A DNA stretch of 34,246 nucleotides from Anaerolinea sp. (GCA_020719725.1 DYPU01000018.1:5112-39357); one strand, 5' to 3'; numbered from the stretch's first letter, positions 25,184 to 32,457 are shown. The notes: generated from the letters alone by a model not told the origin. A program made the numbers and translations.

Positions 25184-27118
25184 ATGCCCTACGGCTATAA
25201 CGGAAAAATTTTACATGTAGATTTGACGACTGCCAGACTGACGGTGGAAGAGCCGCCCGAAGTCTTTTACCGTACCTATCTGGGGGGCAGCGCGATGGGG
25301 CTTTATTACATTCTGAACGAAATGCCAAAAGGCGCAGATGCGCTTGGCCCGCAAAATGTGCTGACTTTGATGACAGGTGTCACCACCGGGGCCGCCATCA
25401 GCGGCCAGAGCCGAATTAACGCCAATGCCAAATCGCCGATTTCGGGCGGGATTGGCGATTCTCAGGGGGGCGGTTTTTTTCCGGCTGAGTTGAAGTTTGC
25501 CGGGTTTGATGGAATCGTCATTACGGGAAAAGCGCCAAAACCGGTCTATTTGTGGATTAAGGACGGTTTTCCAGCGTTACGCGATGCTGGTTTACTGGTA
25601 GGCAAGCTGACGGGGGAGGTCGATTCTGCACTGCAAGCAGAATTGGGCGACGATCATATCCAAATCTTGCAACACGGTCCGGGCGCAGAGAAAGGCATCC
25701 TTTATTCCAGTTTAATAAGCATGTCGAACCGCACCAATGGCCGCACCGGTATGGGGCTGGTGATGGCCTCGAAGAACCTGAAGGCGGTGGTAGTGCGTGG
25801 GACGAAGAAGCCGCTTGTGGCAGATGCCAGAGCGTTGATGGCGCTTAGCCGCGAGGGGCCAAAGTTGTTACCTGGGAATGCCGATATGGCCGGGTTGGCG
25901 AAGTATGGCACGGCCAGCGTGGTTCTGCCTCAGCATAGCCTGGGGACTTTGCCGACTCGCAACTATAACGAAGGCGCATTTGAATTTTCCGAAGCGATTA
26001 GCGGCGAAAAGCTATATGACGAATATTTGCGCGGGGCGATGCAGGGCCAGCAGGATAAGCTGGGCCGCGATACTTGCTATGCCTGTGTGGTGCGTTGCAA
26101 GCGGGTGGTAGAGTCGGAGGGTAAGTATAAGGTGGACGCCAAGTATGGCGGGCCGGAATATGAGACGATTGGCACATTTGGCTCGTATTGCGCCGTGAGC
26201 GATTTGGCGGCGATTTCGCGCGCCAACCAGGTCTGCAACGAGCAAGCCATTGATACGATTGCGGCAGGCGCGACGATTGCCTTTGCGATGGAGTGCTACG
26301 AGAAAGGTATTATTGGTAATGTCGAAACCGGCGGTCTTGAACTGAAATTTGGTGATGCCGATGCCATGCTGCAAGCATTAGACGAAATTGTGACCGCTTC
26401 TACGCCGCTGGGAAAATTGCTCGGCCAGGGTTCGGAGCGCGCTGCCGCTGTTTGGGGCAATGGCGCAGACGAGTGCCTGACGACTGTCAAGGGCGCCGAG
26501 TCTCCGGCGCACATGCCGCAGGCCAAACGCAGCCTGGGCCTGATTTATGCCGTCAATCCATTTGGCGCAGATCACCAATCCAGCGAACACGATTGGATGA
26601 TTGAAGAAGGCATTGCTTCAGATTTGTACATGAGCCGTTTGGCGCTCTTAGGTTTGGAAGAGCGCTTGGAGCCGATAAGCCTGGGATGGGAGAAAGTTAA
26701 ATTTGCTTACCTGACGGAACTTTTCTATTCGATGCTTGATTCTGTCGAACTTTGCCAGTTTGTATGGGGGCCAGGCTGGACGCTGTATGGCCCGGCAGAG
26801 ACGGCTCGACTACTAAAAGCGGTGACGGGTTGGGCGGTAACTGTGGACGAGTTGATGTCTGTTGGCGCGCGCCGCTTGAATTTGATGCGGGTCTTCAATG
26901 CGCGCGAAGGCCTGAGTCGCAAAGATGATAAATTGCCTAAGAAATTTTACAAGGCTCTGCAAGGCCAGGGGCCAACTGCCGGTATTGCTCTGACCCATCA
27001 GGAAATTGAATCGGCGTTGGACATTTATTACAAATTAGCCGAATGGACGAATGATGGTATTCCAACCCGGTTCAAGTTGGAAAAGCTGAATCTGGCCTGG
27101 GCGGCGCAATGGCTCTAA
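25184..27118 (+). CDS. aor: Aldehyde:ferredoxin oxidoreductase (tungsten/molybdenum pterin)
   Basis: 644 aa from MPYGYNGKIL, preceded by AGGAG; an upstream in-frame extension has no ribosome site and overlaps the terminator. Landmarks: LHVDLTTARLTVEEPPEVFYRTYLGGS (start of the bis-pterin domain, cut here), SGQSRINANAKSPISGGIGDSQGGG, and the [4Fe-4S] ligands Cys298, Cys301, Cys305 in CYACVVRC with Cys524 in ELCQFVWG. These four correspond to the iron-sulfur cysteines of Pyrococcus AOR. The enzyme oxidises aldehydes to acids while reducing ferredoxin. Placed next to aminotransferases, the likely substrates are semialdehydes from omega-amino acids or diamines. W against Mo cannot be told. Usual length is about 605-650. 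Confidence 0.94.
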   Translation: MPYGYNGKILHVDLTTARLTVEEPPEVFYRTYLGGSAMGLYYILNEMPKGADALGPQNVLTLMTGVTTGAAISGQSRINANAKSPISGGIGDSQGGGFFPAELKFAGFDGIVITGKAPKPVYLWIKDGFPALRDAGLLVGKLTGEVDSALQAELGDDHIQILQHGPGAEKGILYSSLISMSNRTNGRTGMGLVMASKNLKAVVVRGTKKPLVADARALMALSREGPKLLPGNADMAGLAKYGTASVVLPQHSLGTLPTRNYNEGAFEFSEAISGEKLYDEYLRGAMQGQQDKLGRDTCYACVVRCKRVVESEGKYKVDAKYGGPEYETIGTFGSYCAVSDLAAISRANQVCNEQAIDTIAAGATIAFAMECYEKGIIGNVETGGLELKFGDADAMLQALDEIVTASTPLGKLLGQGSERAAAVWGNGADECLTTVKGAESPAHMPQAKRSLGLIYAVNPFGADHQSSEHDWMIEEGIASDLYMSRLALLGLEERLEPISLGWEKVKFAYLTELFYSMLDSVELCQFVWGPGWTLYGPAETARLLKAVTGWAVTVDELMSVGARRLNLMRVFNAREGLSRKDDKLPKKFYKALQGQGPTAGIALTHQEIESALDIYYKLAEWTNDGIPTRFKLEKLNLAWAAQWL

Positions 27119-27124
27119 ATACAA

Positions 27125-27146
27125 CGTGTTGCGTGGGCGCAACGCG
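27125..27146 (+). other. Intra-operon hairpin between aor and AT4
   Basis: CGTGTTGCG / CGCAACGCG (one U-G pair), 9 bp with loop TGGG, 6 bp after the aor stop and 30 bp before the AT4 start. No T-run. Confidence 0.6.
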
Positions 27147-27176
27147 CACCCTCTATTCAAAAAGGATATTTAACCT

Positions 27177-28457
27177 ATGACCCAACTCTATGAAGTAAAC
27201 TTTCCCCACATGTCCCCCGTCTGGTCACATATCTTTCCCCTCGAAGCGGAACGCGCCGAAGGAAGCTACATCTATGCCAGCGATGGCCGAAAATACCTCG
27301 ATTTCACTTGCGGCATTGGCGTGACCAATACCGGGCACTGCCATCCCAAGGTGGTTGCCGCCATCCGCGAACAGGCCGGGCTGTTTTTACACGCCCAAGC
27401 CAACATCGTTGTTCACCAGCCGATGTTGCAATTAATTGAAGAACTGCGAACAATTGTCCCCCCGGCCATTGACGGATTTTTCTTTAGCAACTCTGGTGCC
27501 GAGGCGGTCGAGGGCGCTGTCAAGCTGGCGCGCGCCGTCACCAAGCGTCAGGCCATTATTGTTTTTACGGGCAGTTTTCATGGTCGGACGGGGCAAACCA
27601 TGGCGCTGACCACCTCCAAGACGGGCTACAAAGGCGCGGCCCAATTACTTCCGGCAGGCGTGTATGTGGCCCCATTTCCATACGCTTTTAAATTGGGTCT
27701 GAGCCAGGAAAAAGCCAGCCAGTACGCCCTCGAAGCCCTGGATGAACTCCTCATCAGCCAGATTGCCCCGCATGATGTCGCGGCGATTTTGATCGAGCCG
27801 GTGCTGGGCGAGGGCGGCTACGTTGTCCCGCCCGCCTCTTTTCTGCAAGCCTTACGCGAACTGTGCGATAAGCATGGCATCATGCTCATTTTTGACGAAG
27901 TCCAGAGCGGTTTTGGCCGTACTGGCAAGTGGTTTGCTCAAGACCACTTTGGCATTGTGCCCGATATTATGACTGTTGCCAAAGGCATCGCCAGCGGAAT
28001 GCCACTTTCGGGAGTCTTTAGCCGCCTGGAATTGATGAAAAAATGGCCGACCGGCTCGCACGGCGGCACCTATGGCGGCAACGCGGTGGCGATGGCAGCC
28101 GGGGTGGCAACAGTCCGGGCGATGAAAGAAGAGCAGATGCTCCAAAACGCCAACGAGCGTGGCCTCCAACTTCAGACCGGCTTGCGTAAATTACAGGAAG
28201 AATACCCGCAATTGGCCGATGTGCGCGGCCTGGGGCTAATGATTGGCTCCGAGTTTGCCGTAGCAGGTGATTATCGCAAAGCCAAACCGCTGGTCAAAGA
28301 CATTCTGCGCGCCGCTGAAGAGCGCGGGCTACTACTGCTTTCCTGCGGAACTTTTGACTCTACCATTCGCTGGATTCCGCCGTTGAACGTGACAGCCGAA
28401 CAGGTCAATGACGGGCTGGCCGTATTTACCGAAGCGCTAAAGGTTTCGGCAGGTTAA
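27177..28457 (+). CDS. Class-III aminotransferase, 4-aminobutyrate type (AT4)
   Basis: 426 aa. GabT-like phrases: GIGVTNTGHCHPKVVAAI, FFSNSGAEAVEGAVKLAR, FTGSFHGRTGQTMALTTSK, ILIEPVLGEGGYVVPP, FDEVQSGFGRTGKWFA, IMTVAKGIASGMPLSGV (Lys269) and SHGGTYGGNAVA. This class moves the amino group of GABA (or 5-aminovalerate) to 2-oxoglutarate, giving succinate semialdehyde. Located directly after the AOR gene, so the semialdehyde could pass to it. In combination with AT3 (putrescine) a putrescine to GABA to succinate route can be drawn, but the succinate-semialdehyde step would rest on AOR or on a gene elsewhere. Ribosome site AAGGA. Confidence 0.9.
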   Translation: MTQLYEVNFPHMSPVWSHIFPLEAERAEGSYIYASDGRKYLDFTCGIGVTNTGHCHPKVVAAIREQAGLFLHAQANIVVHQPMLQLIEELRTIVPPAIDGFFFSNSGAEAVEGAVKLARAVTKRQAIIVFTGSFHGRTGQTMALTTSKTGYKGAAQLLPAGVYVAPFPYAFKLGLSQEKASQYALEALDELLISQIAPHDVAAILIEPVLGEGGYVVPPASFLQALRELCDKHGIMLIFDEVQSGFGRTGKWFAQDHFGIVPDIMTVAKGIASGMPLSGVFSRLELMKKWPTGSHGGTYGGNAVAMAAGVATVRAMKEEQMLQNANERGLQLQTGLRKLQEEYPQLADVRGLGLMIGSEFAVAGDYRKAKPLVKDILRAAEERGLLLLSCGTFDSTIRWIPPLNVTAEQVNDGLAVFTEALKVSAG

Positions 28458-28465
28458 AACCTGCC
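28448..28465 (+). other. Hairpin spanning the AT4 stop codon
   Basis: GGCAGGTT / AACCTGCC; the AT4 stop codon TAA (28455-28457) lies in its tip. The central 2-nt spacer means the loop opens to about 6-8 nt in practice. No T-run; the next start is 25 bp on. Confidence 0.55.
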
Positions 28466-28489
28466 CCGCAGCAAAAAGGACAATTCTAA

Positions 28490-29851
28490 ATGGATAGAAA
28501 TCACCTCGCCACCCTGCTCCTTGCCGAAGAACAAAAATTCCACGCCGAACACCCCCAGTCCTATGCCCTCTATCAGCGCGCCAAAAAATCACTGCCCGGC
28601 GGCGTGCCCATGCTCTGGATGATTCGTTGGGCCGGGTCCTTCCCGATATTCGTCAAAGAAGCCCACGGTGCCCACTTTACCGATGTAGATGGACATGATT
28701 ACATCGATTTTTGCCTGGGCGACACCGGCGCGATGACCGGCCATGCCCCCGCCGCCACCCTCCAGGCAATTGCCGAACAAGCCGCCAAAGGCCTGACGCT
28801 GATGCTACCCTACGAAGACATTATCAGCGTTGGCGAAGAACTCCAACGTCGTTTTGGCCTGCCGCTCTGGCAATTTACCCTCACCGCCACCGACGCCAAT
28901 CGTCACGCCCTACGCATGGCGCGCCTCATCACCAACCGCCCCAAAGTGTTGGTCTTCAACTACTGCTACCACGGAACCGTTGACGAAACTTTTATCATCC
29001 TCGACGAAGAAGGCACCGCCATCTCACGCCCCAATAACCTTGGGCCACAGGTAGACCCAACCTACACCACCAAAGTCATTGAATTTAACGATGTGGCCGC
29101 GCTGGAGATTTCACTCTCTGCCGGAGATGTTGCCGCCGTTTTAGCCGAACCCGTCATGACGAACATCGGCATCATCCACCCTCAACCTGGATTCCACGAC
29201 GAATTGCGTAAACTGACCCGCAAATACGGCACACTCCTCATCATCGACGAGACCCACACCATTTGCGCCGGCCCCGGCGGATACACAGCCGCCCACGGCC
29301 TGGAACCAGATTTTCTGACAGTGGGCAAGCCTCTGGCGGGGGGCATCCCGGCGGCAGTCTACGGCTTCACCCATCAAGTAGCCGAGGCCTTTCTGGCTCG
29401 CCTCGATCTAAACGACTCAGACGTGGGCGGTATTGGCGGCACACTGGCCGGAAATGCCCTCTCCATCGCGGCCATGAAAGCCACCTTGGAAAATGTCCTG
29501 ACCCTCGAATTTTACGAAAAAGCCACCGCCTTACAGGATAAATTCACTGCCGGGGTCGAATCCGTCATCGCCGAATTCAACCTGCCCTGGATCGTCAAAC
29601 GCCTCGGCAATCGCTCCGAATACTGGTTTCGCCCGCGCCCGCCCAAAAACGGCGGCGAAGCGGCGGCAGCCATCGACCATGAACTCGACCGCTATATGCA
29701 CCTCTACATGCTCAATCGCGGCATTCTGATGACCCCTTTTCACAACATGGCCCTCATCTCGCCCGAAACCAGCCAGGCCGATGTGGATTATCATACCCAG
29801 CTTTTCCGCGAAGCCGTCAAAAGTCTATTTCAGGAATTCAACAGCGCCTGA
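28490..29851 (+). CDS. Class-III aminotransferase, GSAM-like second copy (AT5)
   Basis: 453 aa. Length and N-terminal PGGVPMLWMIRWAGSFPIFV, FTDVDGHDYIDFCLGDTG and FTLTATDANRHALRMARLIT match the GSAM-like subgroup. It has IIDETHTICAGPGG where most class-III enzymes have DEVxxGF, and VGKPLAGGIPAAVYGF with Lys280. The DETHT variant is found in a poorly characterised set of aspartate-aminotransferase-family enzymes, so the substrate could be a beta-amino acid or an amine. Compared with AT1, sequence identity is clearly low, so it is an old paralogue or a separate recruit. The stop codon lies in the loop of an 18-bp hairpin. Ribosome site AAGGA. Confidence 0.88.
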   Translation: MDRNHLATLLLAEEQKFHAEHPQSYALYQRAKKSLPGGVPMLWMIRWAGSFPIFVKEAHGAHFTDVDGHDYIDFCLGDTGAMTGHAPAATLQAIAEQAAKGLTLMLPYEDIISVGEELQRRFGLPLWQFTLTATDANRHALRMARLITNRPKVLVFNYCYHGTVDETFIILDEEGTAISRPNNLGPQVDPTYTTKVIEFNDVAALEISLSAGDVAAVLAEPVMTNIGIIHPQPGFHDELRKLTRKYGTLLIIDETHTICAGPGGYTAAHGLEPDFLTVGKPLAGGIPAAVYGFTHQVAEAFLARLDLNDSDVGGIGGTLAGNALSIAAMKATLENVLTLEFYEKATALQDKFTAGVESVIAEFNLPWIVKRLGNRSEYWFRPRPPKNGGEAAAAIDHELDRYMHLYMLNRGILMTPFHNMALISPETSQADVDYHTQLFREAVKSLFQEFNSA

Positions 29852-29870
29852 GGTTGGATTCCTGAAATAG
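29825..29870 (+). terminator. 18-bp hairpin with the AT5 stop codon in its loop
   Basis: CTATTTCAGGAATTCAAC / GTTGGATTCCTGAAATAG (one G-U pair), 10-nt loop. The left arm is coding (the last residues of AT5), the TGA (29849-29851) sits in the loop, the right arm is non-coding. There is no T-run, so it may act as an mRNA 3' protector rather than a strict terminator. Confidence 0.7.
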
Positions 29871-29917
29871 TTGTTGGCCGCTGGATATATTTAGCCTTTT
29901 CCTAATTTTTAAAATGC

Positions 29918-29946
29918 TTGACGTTTCTTACCATCCCAGCTAAAAT
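29918..29946 (+). promoter_or_regulatory. Near-consensus promoter for the 20-codon ORF
   Basis: TTGACG (29918-29923), exactly 17 bp, TAAAAT (29941-29946). Predicted start near 29953, giving a leader of about 35 nt. This is among the best promoter matches in the window. Confidence 0.7.
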
Positions 29947-29988
29947 CGCTCTATCTTATCCTTACCATTACGAAAGGAGGCTTGTTTT

Positions 29989-30051
29989 ATGAATAAAATT
30001 GTTTCCATCCCCTCTGTTTTTGCGCCTCCTGTGGAAAGCAACATGTACTAA
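29989..30051 (+). CDS. 20-codon ORF with strong ribosome site, unknown small peptide
   Basis: ATG at 29989, TAA at 30049-30051. Peptide MNKIVSIPSVFAPPVESNMY. The ribosome site AAAGGAGG (29973-29980) is essentially perfect, 8 bp before the ATG. The peptide is followed after 18 bp by a terminator hairpin, so a transcript of roughly 150 nt would carry little else. It ends ESNMY, an E-x-x-x-Y spacing as in PqqA, and has a central APP. There is no Lys/Trp/His run that would make it an obvious attenuator of an amino-acid operon. No radical-SAM partner is seen in the window. Function unknown; a leader peptide, a RiPP-like precursor or a small regulatory peptide are all open. Confidence 0.5.
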   Translation: MNKIVSIPSVFAPPVESNMY

Positions 30052-30069
30052 CGCTTTCAGGCTCTTCTC

Positions 30070-30103
30070 GCCGCAGGTGCGCTTGCCCTGCGGCTTTTGT
30101 TTT
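30070..30103 (+). terminator. Terminator T1 after the 20-codon ORF
   Basis: GCCGCAGG / CCTGCGGC, 8-bp perfect stem, loop TGCGCTTGC, then TTTTGTTTT. Ends the transcript from the 29918 promoter. Confidence 0.85.
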
Positions 30104-30126
30104 ATCTAGCGTATAGAACGCTTTCG

Positions 30127-30155
30127 CCGCAGGAAAATCCTGCGGTTTTTATTTT
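30127..30155 (+). terminator. Terminator T2, near copy of T1
   Basis: CCGCAGGA / TCCTGCGG, 8-bp perfect stem, AAA loop, then TTTTTATTTT. Shares the CGCCGCAGG...CCTGCGG core with T1 and is also preceded by an AACGCTTTC box (30118-30126), which occurs as well at 30050-30058 before T1. It stands 23 bp before the RIO kinase start, and would block readthrough into it unless opened. Confidence 0.85.
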
Positions 30156-30177
30156 AACTTTTTCACCTAAAAAAACG

Positions 30178-31197
30178 ATGAATACTAAAAACACCTACAA
30201 CTTTTTTGAAGAACTCGATAACCTTGATATTGATGAGCAAGGCCGCGAGCGTTTCCCAAACCGTAACCCCAAAAAATTGCCCAAATCGGAGCAGAGCTTT
30301 TTGCAAAAACAAGATGACTCGTCTGCCAGTTTCAAATTTACCTACAAGGCCGCCCGCTTCGAAGAATGGTGGTTGCTCGATTCGCTCGGCGACTTTTACG
30401 AACATCAGTGGATTTCAGATGTGCTTCGGCGTGTCAAGGGTGGCAAAGAAGCCTCGGTCTATCAATGCCTGGCTGGTTCGGCCATCCCTGCTGGCGGATT
30501 GGTTGCGGCAAAAGTCTATCGCCCGCGTATGTTGCGTAATCTCAAAAACGATTCGGCTTACCGCGAGGGCCGCACTGACTTGAACGAAGATGGTCAGAGC
30601 CTTTTCAAAGACGCAGATGTTCACGCCATGCAAAAGCGCTCCTCGTATGGCGAAGAACTGCGCCACACTTCCTGGATCGCTCATGAATTTACCACCCTGC
30701 AAACCCTGCACGCCGTCGGAGCCGATGTGCCCGCCGCCTATGCCATGCAGAAAAACGCCATTCTAATGGGCTATATTGGGGATGAACTGACTTCTGCCCC
30801 GGCGCTGAATGAAGTTTCATTGGCTCATAGCGAGGCCAAAATACTTTTTGAGCGCGTTTTGCACAACATCAAATTATTTTTGGATGCCAATCGCATTCAC
30901 GGTGATCTTTCAGCCTACAATATTCTGTACTGGGACGGCAACATCACCCTGATAGACTTTCCGCAGGTTGTCAATCCTAGCGGAAACCGCAACGCCTTCA
31001 AAGTTTTTGAACGGGACGTGATCCGGGTTTGTGATTACTTTATCAAACAGGGCCTAAAAGCCGATGGACGCAAACTGGCCGCTGACTTATGGCAGGCTCA
31101 CGGTCACAAGGTTCACCAAGAAGTGGATGTGCGTTTGCTCGATGCTGAAGACCCTCAGGATCGAGCCCTTTGGAAAAAACAAAAAAGTGGCCGCTAA
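30178..31197 (+). CDS. RIO-family atypical serine/threonine kinase
   Basis: 339 aa from MNTKNTYNFFEELD. The 27-residue upstream extension falls within terminator T2 and is rejected. Kinase features: glycine-containing loop VKGGKEASVYQCLAG (about 87-100), Lys112 in VAAKVYRPRML, HGDLSAYNI (catalytic Asp243, Asn248) and LIDFPQVV (metal Asp260). The IDFPQ in place of DFG and HGDLSxYN are RIO1/RIO2 hallmarks. The N-terminal ~80 residues with SSASFKFTYKAARFEEWWLLDSL form a bacterial-specific cap. In bacteria RIO kinases are of uncertain role, likely autophosphorylating; in archaea and eukaryotes they act in ribosome maturation. The ribosome site is weak. Expression seems to depend on readthrough of T1/T2 or on a hidden promoter. 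Confidence 0.92.
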   Translation: MNTKNTYNFFEELDNLDIDEQGRERFPNRNPKKLPKSEQSFLQKQDDSSASFKFTYKAARFEEWWLLDSLGDFYEHQWISDVLRRVKGGKEASVYQCLAGSAIPAGGLVAAKVYRPRMLRNLKNDSAYREGRTDLNEDGQSLFKDADVHAMQKRSSYGEELRHTSWIAHEFTTLQTLHAVGADVPAAYAMQKNAILMGYIGDELTSAPALNEVSLAHSEAKILFERVLHNIKLFLDANRIHGDLSAYNILYWDGNITLIDFPQVVNPSGNRNAFKVFERDVIRVCDYFIKQGLKADGRKLAADLWQAHGHKVHQEVDVRLLDAEDPQDRALWKKQKSGR

Positions 31198-31236
31198 ACC
31201 AGGGCGACCGATCGCTCCGGTCGGTCGCCCTGGTTT
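31196..31236. terminator. Bidirectional 16-bp hairpin between convergent genes
   Basis: AAACCAGGGCGACCGA / TCGGTCGCCCTGGTTT, 16-bp perfect stem, 9-nt loop. It starts in the RIO kinase stop codon and ends 5 bp before the stop of the creatininase-family gene. A/T-rich ends on both sides allow termination both ways. Confidence 0.85.
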
Positions 31237-31240
31237 CAAA

Positions 31241-32386
31241 TTACTTTTTCGCCCAATTTCCAAACCCGGCCTGGCGACGTTCCTCTCGCCGCCGGTGCTG
31301 TTCGTGGATTTCGTGGATATGATCCACTTTTTCGGCGATGGCCGCCTCCAACCACTTTCTACCCTTTTCTGGAGTGCCCAAACTACCGGCCCCATACGCC
31401 CCGTAGCGTGAGTCATCGTCCCAAGGCGGATTTGCCACGAGTGCGCCGCCCTCGACCCAATCCATGTAGTAATTGGGCGTGGTCACAAAATCAAGGTCAT
31501 CCTGCACCCTGTCCATGTGAACCAACTCTGGACGGAGCGCCAAAATCATTGAGGTTTCCAACTCGCAGGCGTGGCCCATCCCTCCGATCTGAGATTCGCG
31601 GAATTGTTCCAAGGCCGCCACGCCGCTTGGGCCGGAGGTGTGCAGCCAGGCGGTGGCGCAAAAAATGCGTTTGTGCCGGTCTCCAGCATATTTGACCACG
31701 TTGACCAGAAAAGACGAATTGCCGCCATGCCCACTCATTAAGTAAAAACGATTAAACCCGCGTGTGACGAGCGTCTTCACCACGGCCAGCCAGAAATCTT
31801 CGAAGGCCCGGCCCCCGGCATTGAGAGTTCCGGCAAAGGCCTCACGATGGGTGCTGACGCCGTAGGCCATTACCGGCAGTGTGTAGCTCACTTTGGGTGC
31901 TTTATCTACTGCGCCATTGGCAATGGCCTCGATGATGAGTGTATCGACTGAGAGTGGCAGGTGCAGGGAATGCTGTTCGGTGTGCCCGATAGGCAATAGG
32001 ATTACTTTCTCACGGTGTTCGTCGGCTGGAAGGGCTGCGCTGGGCGCGGTGTTGATGGGCAGTTTGATCCGAATTTGCGCCGCGCCCAACCCCAGCTCGA
32101 TGCCCTGCGGGGTCAGGATATGCGCGCGGCTGAAGCCGTCGTCGCGCAAAGAATCGAGCAGGTTTTTGAGATATGCCGCCAGGGTAGGTTCCGGCACTTC
32201 CAGCCCCGAATGTCGCCAGCCAAATGGAAATGCTGGCAGCAGGCCGATGCGGGTGGGGTGTGATAGGGCTTCTGCCACAACAGGCTCCGGGTAGCCTGTT
32301 CCGAGCGGCAGGATGAGGGGGATGTCGCGCGGCAGGCCGGCGATTTCGGGCCAGGTTAAATCGTCGAAATGGAAAAATTCAGCCAT
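31241..32386 (-). CDS. Creatininase-family protein with an N-terminal degenerate half-repeat
   Basis: 381 aa, longer than the usual ~240-260. The C-terminal part (about 125-340) carries the metal-site residues of the creatinine amidohydrolase family: GHTEQHSLHLPLSVDT (Glu137, His139, Asp148), SGHGGN (His220), and HACELETS (Glu275). The N-terminal ~100 residues look like a decayed copy of the first half: LPLGTGYPEP against LPIGHTEQHS, then PAFPFGWRHSGLEVPEPTLAAY (cut) against PVMAYGVSTHREAFAGTL, then HILTPQG against YLMSGHG. Metal ligands are lost in this copy. Family members include creatininase, F420/riboflavin-type amidohydrolases and MftE, the peptidase of mycofactocin maturation. Substrate unknown. 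Confidence 0.88.
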   Translation of the reverse strand: MAEFFHFDDLTWPEIAGLPRDIPLILPLGTGYPEPVVAEALSHPTRIGLLPAFPFGWRHSGLEVPEPTLAAYLKNLLDSLRDDGFSRAHILTPQGIELGLGAAQIRIKLPINTAPSAALPADEHREKVILLPIGHTEQHSLHLPLSVDTLIIEAIANGAVDKAPKVSYTLPVMAYGVSTHREAFAGTLNAGGRAFEDFWLAVVKTLVTRGFNRFYLMSGHGGNSSFLVNVVKYAGDRHKRIFCATAWLHTSGPSGVAALEQFRESQIGGMGHACELETSMILALRPELVHMDRVQDDLDFVTTPNYYMDWVEGGALVANPPWDDDSRYGAYGAGSLGTPEKGRKWLEAAIAEKVDHIHEIHEQHRRREERRQAGFGNWAKK

Positions 32387-32457
32387 TTTATCCTTTCAGT
32401 AAGCGTGTAGCCAATATTCACTAGCTTTGTGTTCGGTTGTTTCTGGCTTCTGCTCTT

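Noticed and set aside
29989..30051. The 20-codon ORF as a definite PqqA
   Set aside because: Only the E-x-x-x-Y spacing agrees; no pqqBCDE gene is present in the window, and the rest of the peptide is unlike PqqA. Kept only as a hypothesis.
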